Positions 1 to 12,654 of a stretch of DNA of 64,000 nucleotides are shown here, in pieces. The position numbers and the translations under genes are program-made. The stretch spans positions 31,566,611-31,630,610 of the forward strand of contig OY720345.1 of NCBI GenBank assembly GCA_963082975.1, read 5' to 3'. Each line of letters opens with the position of its first letter. The first letter of the stretch is position 1. This DNA is from Labia minor (lineage: Eukaryota > Arthropoda > Insecta > Dermaptera > Spongiphoridae). The notes under the pieces were generated by a model that saw only the letters and a list, made by a program, of their open reading frames with translations, ran no database searches and was not told the origin of the DNA.

Positions 1-1126
1 TTATACGAGTCGAAAATATATTAATATTTATAAACTATAGACATAAGATTAAGGTTGCATTCAATTTATATTTGATTATTTATGTTTGAACCATTCCCAA
101 ACGTTACTCTCTTGCAAAAGCCTTCTTAAGAAATTGGTTCTAAATCTCTGATCCCCTCCAATACATCACTAATAGAACTTTAAGAGTTTTTTTTTCATTG
201 CAGTTATTTGAAGTAACCTTCACGAAAAAAGCAAAAATAAAGATAATAATAATAAATTAATTTTAAATCTTCAATCATGATTGATTTTATTGTTGATTAA
301 TCATTTTAATAGATAATTAATTATTTTAGTTTTCGAAATTTAAATATTCTTTAAAAGAAAATATTTAAAATAATTTTCATAAAATTTATTTATTTATTTT
401 TTTTTTGTTTAATAAATATTTATTTATTTTGTCTATCTATCTATCATCATTGAATTTGAAAGTTCTTTGCCACACAACAACCACATTCCTCATACATTCC
501 TATTCTGAGCTACTTCCATCCAAATTGTATTTTCTCCTAATTTGTGTAATAATTTGTCAAATCAAAATTAATAAATTAATTAAATAGCTAATCAATTAAT
601 ATAGTTAAAGGATGAAAAGGAGTATATAATCATTAAATTATTAATATTTAATGACCTAGGAGTTTTATTCTCTTTATAAATGATTTAACAAAAAAAAATA
701 TTAAATTGCATTATATATATATATATATATATATATTCCATATCGAACATTTAATTATAAAATATAGTTGAAAATAAATATAGGATGGATTTATATTTAA
801 TTAAATTGGATGAATTTATAATAAAAATAAATACATATTAAAATAGTAGTAAATCTAATAAAATAGTACTAAATCAGCAGCAAATCAGCTTTGAGTCATG
901 TCAAATTCACTATCCAATACAGACGATTAAAAGTAAAAGTTTTTCTTTTATTTATTTATTTCAAGTGAATTGGTCGATTGGGTTGGAAAAAATCACCTAA
1001 ATTCTGCTAGCGAGACTTGTTCATTTCTTATTTATATTGTTCACAACTTATTTTGATATAACTTATATTTAATAAAAGAAACACAACAATGTTATAATTT
1101 CTTCGAATTACTTATATAAATTAGCT
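1..1126. other. AT-rich DNA, no gene seen
   Basis: Low-complexity A/T runs. The 60-codon frame at 405-587 is AT-rich noise. Confidence 0.7.
706..735. repeat. (AT)n microsatellite
   Basis: A run of about 13 AT units. Similar runs are at 6413-6432, 11933-11960, 26028-26048, 31653-31670 and 63192-63212. A (TAA)n run lies at 3008-3036. Confidence 0.9.
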
Positions 1127-1556
1127 GGAGTGTCTCCACTTGAATATCTCGTGAATTTGAATTGGATTAAATAATATCTTATATTTAAATTAAAATTAAT
1201 AAATAATATTTATTAAACCAGCGCATGTTTGGTTTGGTTCTTTGTTGATGGCACCACGTCACTTGTTGGCGCGTGAGATTTGCAGTGCTAAAAAATTAAT
1301 TCTGGTACGTTCAGAGATTTAATCAAACTGAAATTCTATATATAGCAGTTTTATACAATTTTTAACCATGTGAAAAATTATCAAACATATATCTATATTT
1401 TTACGGTCACTGTAGAGAAAAAATCAAAACGTTGTAGGTAATGACCCTCTTCCGGTTGAGCTACATTTCTCAAAATTTGATAGAAAACTACGAATTTTGA
1501 ATAATGCCCATGTACCAAATTCATGATTCTAGCTTAAACCGTTTTTGCGTAAGGGA
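1127..1556 (+). repeat. Dispersed repeat R2 copy 1
   Basis: Starts at the terminal mini-hairpin TGGAGTGTCTCCA. It continues CTCGTGAATTTGAATTGGAT, an AT-rich stretch, ACCAGCGCATGTTTGG, GGCACCACGTCAC, GGCGCGTGAGATTTGCAGTG, then ATTCTATATATAGCAGTTTT. Three other copies are in the window (22863-23460, 34125-34523, 42787-43345). The 3' end is less conserved and coding capacity is absent. Confidence 0.7.
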
Positions 1557-1927
1557 CACAAAAAGAAATGAAAACTTAAAAAGTAAATATTAAAAAAAAA
1601 TAAATGTCTCATGAGTTGGACACAAATCTTCTTTCTTCACGGGCCACACTCTCTTCGCTTCCTTCCTCTCACCTCAATGTCCGAGTTCGGTCTGTCTAGC
1701 CAGGAGTAGGTAAACGCTAGCCACCTTTATCAGATCAAGGGTCATTTCTCCCACTATTACAGTATAAAAGATTGAAAATTCTTATACTTCGCGCGATTTC
1801 ATTTAAATCGAGGTTTAATATTCAATTTTCGTTAATATTAGTAATATTGTTTGATCGAAATTTTTTTTAAATCTAATTTTCATAAATACAATCATTACTC
1901 AGTTGAGGTGATTTTATTAGCTTAAAT

Positions 1928-2224
1928 CAGTGGTTCCCAAACTTATTTGGTCAAACGCCCTCTTTCCAGAAAAAATTTACTCAGCGCCCCCTGGAATTTA
2001 ACTTTTTTTAATTTTAATAACAATTAAACAGAAAGATAAATGTACCAATGCAGAAAATATTATAAATAAAGGTGAAAATTGAATTTATGTATCTATTTAT
2101 TGATCTCTAAATAAAAAATTCATATACAAGTGATTTCCCCTAAAAGCACCTGTGTCCCTCATCGCCTCCCTTGATCGCTGCAGCACCCACGAGGGGGCGG
2201 TAGCGCCCACTTTGGGAACCACTG
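1928..2224. mobile_element. hAT-type MITE with 8-bp TSD
   Basis: The ends CAGTGGTTCCCAAACTT and TTTGGGAACCACTG are inverted repeats typical of hAT elements. Flanks 1920-1927 and 2225-2232 are both GCTTAAAT, an exact 8-bp target site duplication. The 297-bp body is non-coding. Confidence 0.92.
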
Positions 2225-3006
2225 GCTTAAATGATAAATATTTTGTAATTACAAATATTTATAAATTAAAAATAAATTGAAAGGGACTATAAATTAATTG
2301 AAAAAAATAAATAAAATAAATATATAAATAATAAAAAATGAAATCTTAAAAATATTTGAATTTTACAAAAAAGAAATAAACTCTAATTCTAATCAATACA
2401 TCTAATATAGATCAAAAATTAAGAACTGGTTAGTAAGAAAAACATAAAATTGTTATTAAAAAAAAATACTATTACAATGTAGAAGATATTAATTGATTTC
2501 CTAGTATTTTAAGTATTTTAATTGATAGACGATTAATTGGTTAATTAATTGAATTATCAGCGAAAAGTATTATCTTAGTTAAAAACATTTATCATCTGTT
2601 CCCCTACATATATAATGAGTCTGGAAGTTTTACTTTAAATCATTAGCTCGGTGTATTAAATTATAAATGAATTTTCTTCATAAATCTTTTATTTATATCA
2701 TTGCAAGAAAAATATTACGGATAAAATTGATTTATTGATTGTTCATTTAGCTTAATAATATATTAAGGAGATGATGTTTGGTGCTTTATCTTTTATCCTA
2801 GAAAGGTATGAATAGATACGTATCAGCGCTTTTAATGAATGCATCATAAGTGAAGGTAACTCTCACTTGGATCAGGTTGTCCGGCCCCATCTCGAATCAA
2901 TCTCTCCAGCAGAAAGAAGGCCGTTTCCAGTTCGATTAAAAAAAATTCTATAGACCTACATTTTCATGCTTATTAAAATGAAAAATAATTTTATTTATTA
3001 TTACAA

Positions 3007-3037
<31 letters not shown>

Positions 3038-3198
3038 TAACTTCAATAAGAAAAATATAAAATAAACGATCAATTTTAATTTTTATTAAAAATTTCTAAC
3101 ATCTTTATTTAATACAATCACTGTTAATAATCATGTGCAGCATACATTTTCACTTATTTTAATATAAATCCTATATTACTATTTGTTTAATTTTCTAT

Positions 3199-4036
3199 CT
3201 ATATATATATATATAAAGGTTTTTGTCTGCACATTGCTCAGAATTTAAAATTTTTTGCGTTTCATGACCTTTAGAATCCAAAAGTGACTTTAGAATTTTT
3301 CATGTCTGTTTGTCTAGCTGTCTGTCTGTCCGGAAATTCTGACTCAAATAGATTCAAAATTGGCTGAACCGATTTCAATGAAATTACATCACAATATTCT
3401 TACATACCTCTTTTTGAACATAGGCAATCATTTTTATCGATATCTATTCAATAACCGCAGAAATTAAGTCTTTTTGTCCGGAAATTTTGACGTTAGACTG
3501 AACAGATTTCCATGTTATTACATCACAATATTCTTGTGTATCTCTAACATTTACATTGCGACTATATTACCTCTTTTTTAGTTTTTAAGATTATATGAAT
3601 AAATAATTTTAATTTTTATCTCATAAGTGGATTTTCACGCTAGATTTTAATATGGGTGGACAATGTATGAAGGAACGTGAAAGTGATGGGATGGTAGAAG
3701 TTAAATGGTTATAGCTCCGGATAGGGACACTTGGAGAAATGTGCTTGTTGCGGCCAAGAACTTTCGAATACCGTGAAACCACAGAGATAGATAGATAGAT
3801 AGATATAACGTATACAATAATAATATATAATTAATTTATTAATTAAATTAAAATATAAATATTTTAAATAAGAACACAAAAACAAATGAATGTTTTATGT
3901 AATATACTGATTGAAACAAAATTGATGAAAACCTTTTACATTTAAACTTTCAACCAAATACTATGTATTACTTCGGGGGTACAGGGCTGAGCCTCCGGCT
4001 AGGTGTGAAGAGCACGGAAGGCGCTCTGAGCAGCTA
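3199..4036 (+). mobile_element. Helitron-like non-autonomous element
   Basis: The 3' end has a GC hairpin (GAGCACGGAAGGCGCTC) followed by TGAGCAGCTAG and T, the CTRR-after-hairpin signature of Helitrons. The start TCTATATATATATATATAAAGG fits the 5' TC rule but is only a guess. A LINE 3' end with (GATA)n lies inside at about 3640-3806. The last about 190 bp match 16205-16392. Confidence 0.6.
3640..3806 (+). repeat. LINE 3' end with (GATA)n tail
   Basis: The frame DRDTWRNVLVAAKNF is a typical LINE ORF2 C-terminus and is followed by a (GATA)n run at 3785-3805. Related tails are at 8330-8420 (GTTACTGCGACTAAGAACTTTTGAG) and 9715-9898. Confidence 0.55.
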
Positions 4037-4580
4037 GTATATATATTTTCGGCGTGTCGTACGAGCTAAACGTATTTCAGTGTCAATGTCAATACCGAGA
4101 AATCTTCAGTAAGTCAAAGATTACCCAACCATTCAACCATAAATCTCAACATTGACTATTAAACTAAGACTTAGAATCTCAAAAATTCTGACCTTAAACA
4201 AACTCTTTTGAAAATGTCGCCCAAATGAGCGCCGAAACGCCGAGATTCAAATCTCACAATAAAACGTGAAAATAACCAGGAAATAACTTTTTTCATATAA
4301 TAATTTATATGTTAATATTTTCTTTAAAATTTAAAAGTGAATTTTATTAATGAAATTTACATTTACTAAATAAATTTAAACATTTAGTTATGTATAAAAT
4401 AAATATAAGCAAGAAATGAAAGTGATAATGATAATATAATTTTGATAATAATAATAATAATATAGTTACTATCTATAATAAGATTAAATTTGCATAGTTA
4501 AAAAAAGATTAAGATTAAAGATTTGATATAAAACGTATTTAATTTTAATTTTAATATACTTTATTTTTTCTATTCTTTTT

Positions 4581-5215
4581 ACCGACCGACGATAGTAAGG
4601 GAGGTATTGTTTTCACACCAAATTTCACATGTGGAGATTTTTACATATCTCCACGAATCATGCATTTTCTTAACAGAAAAAAGTATTTTTAGCATGATGT
4701 CTGTCCGTCTGTCCGTCCGTATAGATGTGTACAGCCTGAACGGCTTAACGGATTTTGATGAAATTTGGTATATTTACTTAATGCATCAGTGGGATGAATT
4801 GATCAACTTTTGGTGCAAATCCGGAAACCGGAAGTGGTAGTATTAGCGATCGACGATAAGAAGGGAAGGGTTATTTTCGCACCAAATTTCACATAAGGAG
4901 ATTTTTTTACATATCACCACGAATGTATTGGTTTTATCCTCGGGAAAAATCATCTTCATTATGTTTTTCTTAATTTAAAATTATATGACGTCACCCAGCC
5001 CTTCATGACGTCACAGCCTCGGGTAACGCCGGCTACTTCAGCTATATATTATAAATAAAATAAAATTAAAAATATTTATGTTATATCCATATCTGTTTTT
5101 TATTACATTAATAGATATATTAAAATTATTTGAAATTGTTTCTGTAGCTGGAAATTAATTTATTTCAAACCGTCGGTCGGTTCGGACCTGGCCACACAGG
5201 TCAACTTATTTTAAA
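4581..5215 (+). mobile_element. HINE/Helentron-like element, copy A
   Basis: Begins ACCGACCGACGATAGTAAGG. Near the other end lies the inverted copy CGTCGGTCGGT (to 5181), followed by a short hairpin (GACCTGGCCACACAGGTC) and CAACTTATTTTA. A terminal motif with an offset inverted copy followed by a stem-loop resembles Helentron-derived elements; a TIR MITE is the alternative. It carries two TGACGTCA palindromes at 4986 and 5006. The ORF at 4607-4840 is repeat sequence, not a gene. Confidence 0.65.
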
Positions 5216-6539
5216 TGGAATCATTTTGTACAACTATCTGGTTATAAAAGCGTAGAATAATTTAATTGTTAAATACCTATATATAAAATTGTATGACAAA
5301 TTTTAATAATATAACTGTACTATAAATTGAAAATGGGATAATGAGAAATTGTAATTTATAAGATATTAGAATGTGGTTGAATGTATTTTTTTATTCTATA
5401 TAAATTATTATAAAATAGTCTAAATGGTTAACGAAATTAGATTGTAGAATGACTTTGAACGTTGTTTAATTTTTCAAAGGGAGTATGAGAGCGAAAGGAC
5501 TAACATTTGATTGAGGATTAACGTTTTGGTTGAGAACCTACTGAGAATGTATTTCCATTATCTATGAATTTAATCTTAAGGCTATTAAAAATGATGTATG
5601 AATAAAGAAAATTAATGTTTAATCCATTAAAAGAAAGATTAAATAAATAAATTCCATTGGAGAAACAAAGACAAAAATTTATTTTTAAATAAAAATTCAC
5701 AGTGTTAAATTAAGATAATAATAATAAATTAACTATAAATTCTTGAATAAATAAAAATAGTTATCTTTGTGATATTTTAAAAGCGTAAATTAATTTTCAA
5801 GATGGAAATATATTACTATTAAAAAATATGATTTATAAAATCCTTTTAAAAACTTTTTTTTATGTTTGTTTGGAAACTAATTCAGTTAAGATAGCTTTTG
5901 ATGATGTTTAATTGTGAAATGCGCATAATGGAAATATATAACCTTGCAGACTGTTTATACATTATTTAAATGGTCACTATTGGATGTTTTTTTTTAAATT
6001 TATTTATTATTATATAAAATTCAAATATATATTTTTTAAATGTGAGAAGATATTTTCAAAAAACTAGTATTCGTTAAAATTCCATAATTTAGGAAAAAAC
6101 ATCATGACATAACTAGGCAAGAAAACAGCAGGGTTTCATCTTGTATAGTGAATGAGTGTGAAAATTGATTTGTTCTTAAAAAAAATGAACTTTTTTAGAA
6201 TTTCAAGGTATTTTTAGAATCTTAAAAATTTTAAAATCAGTCCCATGTATTGAAAAAATTGATTATCATAGCAACGTTTTATTGCCATTATTCTGCGATT
6301 TTGCCTACCAAAATACCGGATGAAAATATAAACAGTCCTTTCTCCTAGATCTAATAAAATTATAGTTTAATTTTTATTATTGTAATATTTTTTATTTTTT
6401 TCAAATAATATTATATATATATATATATATATAAAATAAAATATAACTATACTGAATTTATTTTTATAAGATTTATGAGTAATTTTAAATTAAAACTGTA
6501 AAACTAAAAACTAATAAAGCTAAGAAATAAAAATGAGCT
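5216..6539. other. AT-rich intergenic DNA, no gene seen
   Basis: No repeat family or coding exon recognised. The minus frame at 5518-5700 is low complexity. Confidence 0.65.
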
Positions 6540-7001
6540 ATTGCCAGGCACAGAACCGACCGATGATTTGAAATAAATTAATTGCCAAACAATATTATAT
6601 GTATATACTATATATATATATATTTATATTTATTTTTAGTTTAATTACCTAATTATTAATTACTACTATATTTTAAGTGAAAAATTTCCGACAATGAATA
6701 TAAAATTAATACTTTGTAAACTATCACTTCCGGTTTCCGGATATACACCAAAAGTTGATGGATTCATGCTACTGATGCATTAAGTAAATATACCAAATTT
6801 TATCAAAATCTGTTGAACCGCTCAAGCTGTACATATCTATACATCTGTACACACAGACGGACGGATTGACAGACGGACAGACATCATGCAAAAATACTTC
6901 TTTCTGTTAACAAAATGTATGATTCGTGGGGATATGTAAAAATTTCCACATGTGAAATTTGATGTGAAAACAATACCTCCCTTACTATCGTCGGTAGGTA
7001 A
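6540..7001 (-). mobile_element. HINE/Helentron-like element, diverged copy C
   Basis: The left end CAGAACCGACCGATGATTTGAAA and the right end ACTATCGTCGGTAGGT match the same family. The middle is replaced by AT-rich sequence and the CRE pair is absent. It shares the CTTCCGGTTTCCGG block and the GACAGACGGACAG region. Confidence 0.65.
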
Positions 7002-7582
7002 AAATTAATATTGTTATTATTTTAATCCTCTGTTATGTAAGAGGAGACGCACAATAAGTAAAATATTACTCTTATATAATAACTGCATAGGAAATAAATA
7101 ATCGCATCAGTAAATTGAGGTGAATAGATTCAGTCAGATGATATTGTCGTCACTAGGTGAGGGTTTATATGGTTATTTAGTAGTTTAACAAGTGGAATGA
7201 ACTCCAAAAAATATTTTTACTTTAGGTAAAATTTAAAACGAGGTTTTGACAAATTTTGACAGATCTCTTTAAAATTTGATTATTTTTTTTATTGTTATAT
7301 GATTGGATGGAGAGATAATTTTTGTCATTATTTTTGTTTATAATCTACTTATAGTTTCTTCTTTTTAGAAGTCTTAACAAAATAAAAAAAATACTATTTA
7401 ATAATAATATTATAATTTTATTCTGGATCACATTTTATTGTGAAGGAAATCTATTAAGATGATAGTTTACTTGTATCTTTTAATCTAATTCTTCATTAAA
7501 TACTACTTTTAAAATTCACCCAATTCTATTAAAAATATATTTTCATATTTTTATAAATAACATTTATTGTCAGATATAATAT

Positions 7583-7833
7583 TCTATATAATAAAAGCAA
7601 GTGTAATGTGTCTGTCTGTTTGTTTGTCTGTTTGTCTGACCGAGCTCTCCAGCAAAAACTATCACACGCAGGGACCTGGAATTTTTTACACGGAAGCACA
7701 AAGGGGCTGGCCACCAGACCTCGAAGCCCGATTTTCGATTTTTTAATTAGAAAAATTTTAAAAAAATTATAAAGAATATTAATTAAAAATAGTTTAGTTA
7801 CCATACTAGATCATAGAGGCGCTGGTCAGCTAG
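7583..7833 (+). mobile_element. Short Helitron-like element
   Basis: Begins TCTATATAATAAAAGCAAGTG, contains (TGTC)n-rich sequence, and ends GAGGCGCTGGTCAGCTAG before TATATA. The 251-bp length and TC...CTAG ends fit a non-autonomous Helitron. The antisense ORF at 7529-7804 is an accident of this repeat. Confidence 0.65.
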
Positions 7834-9540
7834 TATATATATAAAGATGATGTATGAAATTAAAAATATGATCAAAAAATTTTATTTTTTCATATAGGTC
7901 AGTTTAATTTATATTCTAATTGAGAAAAATAATCTTCAAAAAAGACATATTCAGTCCAAAAAGATTGTCTACCAATTTCATTCACTCCAAGAGTTAACTT
8001 TAAATTCGTTTATTTTATATATATTCGAATGTCATCTATTTAAAATGATATAACTCAAATTTAGGCCCGTTATGTTTTATTTATATTATAATAGTTTATT
8101 TCATGATTACTCTACGCAAGTTAATGATTACCTTTTGAAAAGACCCACTTTTTTAAGTTACTCACTCGAACATATGACATAGACAATTACCGCTTGGCTA
8201 GAAAAAACAGTATATTCATCTCCACGAAGAAAAGAAAGAAGAACGAGAAACAGATCTAATTCAGATATTATATTTTACTATAAAGATAAGAATACAATGT
8301 TAAAAGAGATGTGAGGAAGTTGAAAGAGAATATATTTTGAATGGAAGTAGTTCATTTCAGGGTAGGGTCGTTTGTTGGTATGTGGTTACTGCGACTAAGA
8401 ACTTTTGAGTTAGATAGAAATTTATTTAAAATAATTAGCTTGTTCTCGTTGATGTATAGGGGCTTGTTTCATCAAAATTATTAACGATCAAAATTAAAAT
8501 CTTTAAGACCATTATCATATGTATGTAAGGTGTGATCTAGGACTTTAGGGGTCTTTAATAAATTTAAGGTTCAAGGTATTTGATAAATATAATTATTCCT
8601 AATAATAAATATGTGTAGAAAAGGAATAAAAACGTTGTGGAATTGTTGAGATTGTAAACCGAGAAATTATATATCCTCAGTGGCTAAACCGTGGCTCTTT
8701 TCAAGTTTATTGTGGCTCAATTAAAAAACTTAGTCATGACACAAAAAAAAGGTTCATATTGAAAATATATATATGTGAATATATATCTATATATAAGTAT
8801 ATATATATATTTGTATATTGTTAGATTAATTTATTAATTAACCGCTCGAAGGATTTTTTTGAAATTCACACCATAGATAATATCATATGTATGTAAGGTA
8901 AAGACAAATCGATCTGTATTGGTTTCAGCCTAGAGAAAAATCATCATCATTAGTTTGTTCTTAATTTAATTTTATATATGGATGTCGTCACAAATGACAT
9001 CCATATTGAAATTTGCCTCTTGCCAATTTTTTTTTTTAATTGAAATTGTATTAATATTTTTTTATATTTAAAATATTTTAAAATTTATTATTTAATTTCG
9101 AAATAAAATTAAAAATATTTATTTAATAAAATATATTTATTAACAAATGTCTTGTGAACATTTTTTAACATGTTTTGCCATTTAATTTTTTGTTAATTCT
9201 TATAAATTTTTATTAGTTAATTTTATGTTATTTTTTTTTATGTATTTTCGTGTTTATTTTTTATTAAATTACTAATTTATATTTATTTATTCATTGTTCT
9301 TTTATTAATTAATTTTTAGAAGGTTTTATAATTTTTAATATTTTTTCACTAAAATATTATTTAATATTTATTAATGTTATTATTTATTATTATTGAGGAC
9401 CTCAAGTTCCATTCATTTTAATCAGATTGATGCAATGGTGTAACATTTAATAATTGTAATAAATAATTAAAGAATTGTATATCAATATTGATTAAAGGGT
9501 CGAGCGATAACTCGGTGTTCCAGGTACTATCCTCTATAAG
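7834..9540. other. AT-rich intergenic DNA
   Basis: Contains a decayed LINE tail near 8330-8420 and long A/T runs at 9030-9400. Nothing else is supported. Confidence 0.6.
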
Positions 9541-9669
9541 CGGAATTCCTAGTCGAATCTTATATTAAAGATCATAAGTACAGTCTTAAGATGTGATCTA
9601 TATTCATAATCACTATCACTACCGTACTTAAGATGATCTTTATATTATAAGATTCGACTAGGAATTCCG
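9541..9669. repeat. Foldback element, about 41-46-bp arms
   Basis: The left arm begins CGGAATTCCTAGTCGAATCT. Its reverse complement ends at 9669 (GACTAGGAATTCCG). The arms differ only by small indels (TATTAAAGATC versus TATAATATAAAGATC), with a loop of about 40 nt. It resembles a short MITE or foldback element. Confidence 0.75.
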
Positions 9670-9714
9670 TCCTATGCTTCTCCAAAAATAATTAGAATCA
9701 GTATCGATGAGTTG

Positions 9715-9900
9715 GGTCATAAAATGGTGAAGAGATTATTTGTAGGAAGACTAATTAGAAAGAGACCTGTTGGCAGTCAATATAAGTGCGGTTGTGGAGG
9801 TTTAATAAGAGGATGAGGGTAGAATAGAATTTGTACAGTTGGAGTGCGGCCAAAAGAACTTCCTGTTTCAGTGGAGTAATAGAGATATCAATAGATAGAA
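9715..9900 (+). repeat. LINE ORF2 3' relic
   Basis: Frames include VKRLFVGRLIRKRPVGSQ and end near GCGGCCAAAAGAACTTCCTG then AGATATCAATAGATAGA. This matches the VRRLFEGRLEGRRPVGRPR...VAAKSLP pattern of arthropod LINE tails. Confidence 0.55.
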
Positions 9901-10899
9901 TGTTTGTGTGTGTGTGTGAATTAATTTGAACATTCTAAGGCAAATATAATTATCGTATCTAGCCTTTTCATGATTCCGTTAATAATAGAAGAGCTTAATT
10001 CAGTCCATACAGACAAAAGTTTATTTTTAAAAAGTCGAAAACTTTTACAACTCAACATTTTATATTAAATTTAATTTGAGAATATTTAAAAGATACAATA
10101 TATTTTAAACAAAGATATACTATATTAAATTTTCAATAACTAGATTAAATATTTATATTTAATAAAGGTAAATTTATATTTAATTAAAAAATATATTTAT
10201 AAAATTTGATTACTATAAATAAAAAAAAATATTAATTGATTTGATTATATAATTTCATTTAAATTTTTAATTATTTTTTTATTATTTATTCTAAATTATT
10301 TTTAAATTAATTATTTAATTATTTTTTTATTTGTTCTAGTGATCTCAGCCAAGAGTACTATATTTAGTTATTTTGATTTAACAGTAAATATTATAGTTTA
10401 AGATTTTGGGAATTTCATCCTCAAAAATTCAGTAATTCTCCATTTTACCACTGAGATTATAATTAAAAATAATTATTAAAAAATTATATCATTTTTTAAT
10501 AATGAATATAATTTGGCCAGTGTTCACTTCAGGTTTAAGAATATTTTAAATATTAGTACAATAAAAACCAAATTTCATGCTTATATGACTTTATTTGGCT
10601 TTTTAGAAGTATTATGAATTAGGATACTTACAAATTCCTCACACCAAACATGTTCATACATTATTATAATTAAAAAAAATGTTTGAAAACAAGATGTAAC
10701 CAATGAATAGATTAGCATATGGTATGACTATCATCAGGAGGTGGAGAATCATCACCTCCCTCTTTACGCTTAATCTCTTAGACGAAGGAGAATAAAATCC
10801 TATTATAATATTTAATTTGTAATATATACCTCTGACTTTCTTTCCTACACAAGGACAGCACCTATCAAGTCGGTTATAATAATATGATAAATAGAACGG
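9901..10899. other. AT-rich intergenic DNA, no gene seen
   Basis: Mostly A/T low complexity. Nothing recognised before the SINE. Confidence 0.65.
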
Positions 10900-11102
10900 G
10901 TCCTATCAAGCTTTACCTTGATTTTCTTGATCGGAGGCGCTACTTTTTATCAAGTAGCTTTCCAATTTTGATCCCGGAGGCTGGGTTGATTCCGTCCCGT
11001 AGACCCCAGCTAGAGAAATTCCCTTGCCAGGCCTGGGACTAGAACCCTGGACCACGAGAATGATAGACAGCTACGCTACCTCCCACCCTGTGGCGCCTCA
11101 AA
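10900..11102 (-). mobile_element. tRNA-derived SINE copy 1
   Basis: On the minus strand an A box-like GGTAGCGTAGCTGTC and a B box GGGTTCTAGTCCC form a tRNA-like head, followed by the family body (GGCAAGGGAATTTCTCTAGC, CAACCCAGCCTCCGGGATCA, TCAAGAAAATCAAGG). Other copies are at 19320-19504, 35550-35800, 43363-43568 and 62555-62612. A 20-bp motif at its edge (CCCACCCTGTGGCGCCTC) recurs at 11147-11164. Confidence 0.8.
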
Positions 11103-11164
11103 CTATAAATGATTATTGATTCTAATTATTAATTATTTGTTGTCTCCCAACCTGTGGCGCCTCT

Positions 11165-12454
11165 TTTTGTTATATATAGATAATGAAATAGATAATCAAA
11201 AAGTAAGTTATAAAATAAATTAATACTATCTGCTTTTATTAAAAAGAAAAAAATATATTTTTTTTTTCTTTGATATTAAATTTAGATACATAAAATATTA
11301 AATCTAAAAGATAAATATATTAAATGTATGAATAAGAATAAATAAGAATAATAAATATAATCAAATAAATAAATATTTTTAAAATTTTTAAATGATATTA
11401 CTATTTTTAATTACATTACTCCAGCTCCCAGGTCAGAGTTATGTTTATATTTTACTAAGATAATAATGTTTATCTTATAACAATGCATATTAAAAATTTA
11501 ATTAGTACACCAAAATCAATGGAAAAATTTAAAGAAATTTCGCTTTCTCTTTTCTAGTTGAAATATGCAAACAATATTTTATCTTCTTCTCTAACAATTC
11601 AAACAAAGGATAAAGTTTAAATCAATCTCAGAAAAATATTATATATTATATATATATTAATAGTAATTCAAAATCAATTAATTCTTGTAAATAAATTGTA
11701 AATTCTTATCATTCGTTTTTTTCTTCTAAGAATGGTTTGATTCCACGCCATTTATTTGTTAATAGGCTCGTGTTCTGCATTCAGATGGAATTAATCAATA
11801 ATCCGTCTATGCTATGCGATTTAAGGGAAATCCCCTTTAAAGCGCGTTTAAATAGAAAATAAAATAATGAATATAAAACAAACCCTGGGATATATGGCTT
11901 TGGAGGTGATGGGGAGTCATTATTTAAATTACATATATATATATATATATATATATATACCTCAACTTATTGAATTTTTATTTTTTAAAATTTATAAATT
12001 TAATTTTTCTATTATACAATAATTAATTTATAAAGAAGAAAAAATTATAATTATCTCTAATTTTTCTTTAAAATATACATATTTATTGTGAAAAAGTTAA
12101 AAAGCTTAATCTTCCGCTGAAATTATATCCTTTAATAAATAATTGTTTGATTTTCTATTAATAAATATATAAGGAGAAACATAAGACATAAGAGATCACG
12201 ATAATTTTCAAATATATTTGAATTCTACTTTGATAATGATTTTAAATATCTCGTATTTATGGTTTGTTTATTTATTTTGTTCTCATTTGTTATGTTTATT
12301 TCTTTCAAATTTAAAGGATTATATTAAAGAAAATTTTTTGATGAAATAAATAGCCAATCAAATTCTTCAATTCCGAGTCACGTGTTCAAAAATAACCAAT
12401 AAGACAGCAATTACACTGAAAAGATCCCTGTGTTTGATAAGATCCCTCTTGCTT
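11165..12454. other. AT-rich intergenic DNA
   Basis: A/T runs and microsatellites. The last about 150 bp become less AT-rich toward the X-box at 12455, as expected of a promoter. Confidence 0.55.
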
Positions 12455-12467
12455 GTTGCTAGGGAAC
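12455..12467. promoter_or_regulatory. Orphan RFX X-box
   Basis: GTTGCTAGGGAAC fits RYYNYY-N-RRNRAC exactly with a 1-nt spacer. It lies 46 bp upstream of an ATG at 12514 that opens a small ORF, the same spacing seen at IFT56. No recognised gene is nearby. Confidence 0.45.
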
Positions 12468-12513
12468 AAACTGTTTTTGTCATTTAATAAATATTAATCC
12501 TTTGCATTTTAAA

Positions 12514-12654
12514 ATGTCATTTTCACGATATGATGACGAAAATAATGATTCTATTAATGAAATTATTAAAAAAAAATACACCGAAAATTCGCAAACAATT
12601 TTCTCACCGAATGTCCCTCGAGCATTGATAAATACTTATAATTTTATAACAATC
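12514..12654 (+). CDS. Small ORF or first exon downstream of X-box
   Basis: The frame runs 47 codons from ATG to TGA and starts MSFSRYDDENNDSINEIIKK. Its first 33 residues (KKYTENSQTIFSPN follow) have balanced, polar composition unlike the Lys/Asn/Ile noise of the surroundings. From about codon 34 the frame enters the left arm of a long hairpin (12612-12720), which supplies the stop. I do not recognise the protein. It may be the first coding exon of a ciliary gene, a remnant broken by insertion of the hairpin element, or chance. No good GT donor is visible before the stop: the only in-exon choice is AAT|GTCCCT. The X-box 46 bp upstream is the main reason to list it. Confidence 0.3.

Noticed and set aside
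4607-4840. 77-codon ORF, with a similar minus ORF at 14786-14986
   Set aside because: Both are the same dispersed repeat read in two copies; no domain and no start context.
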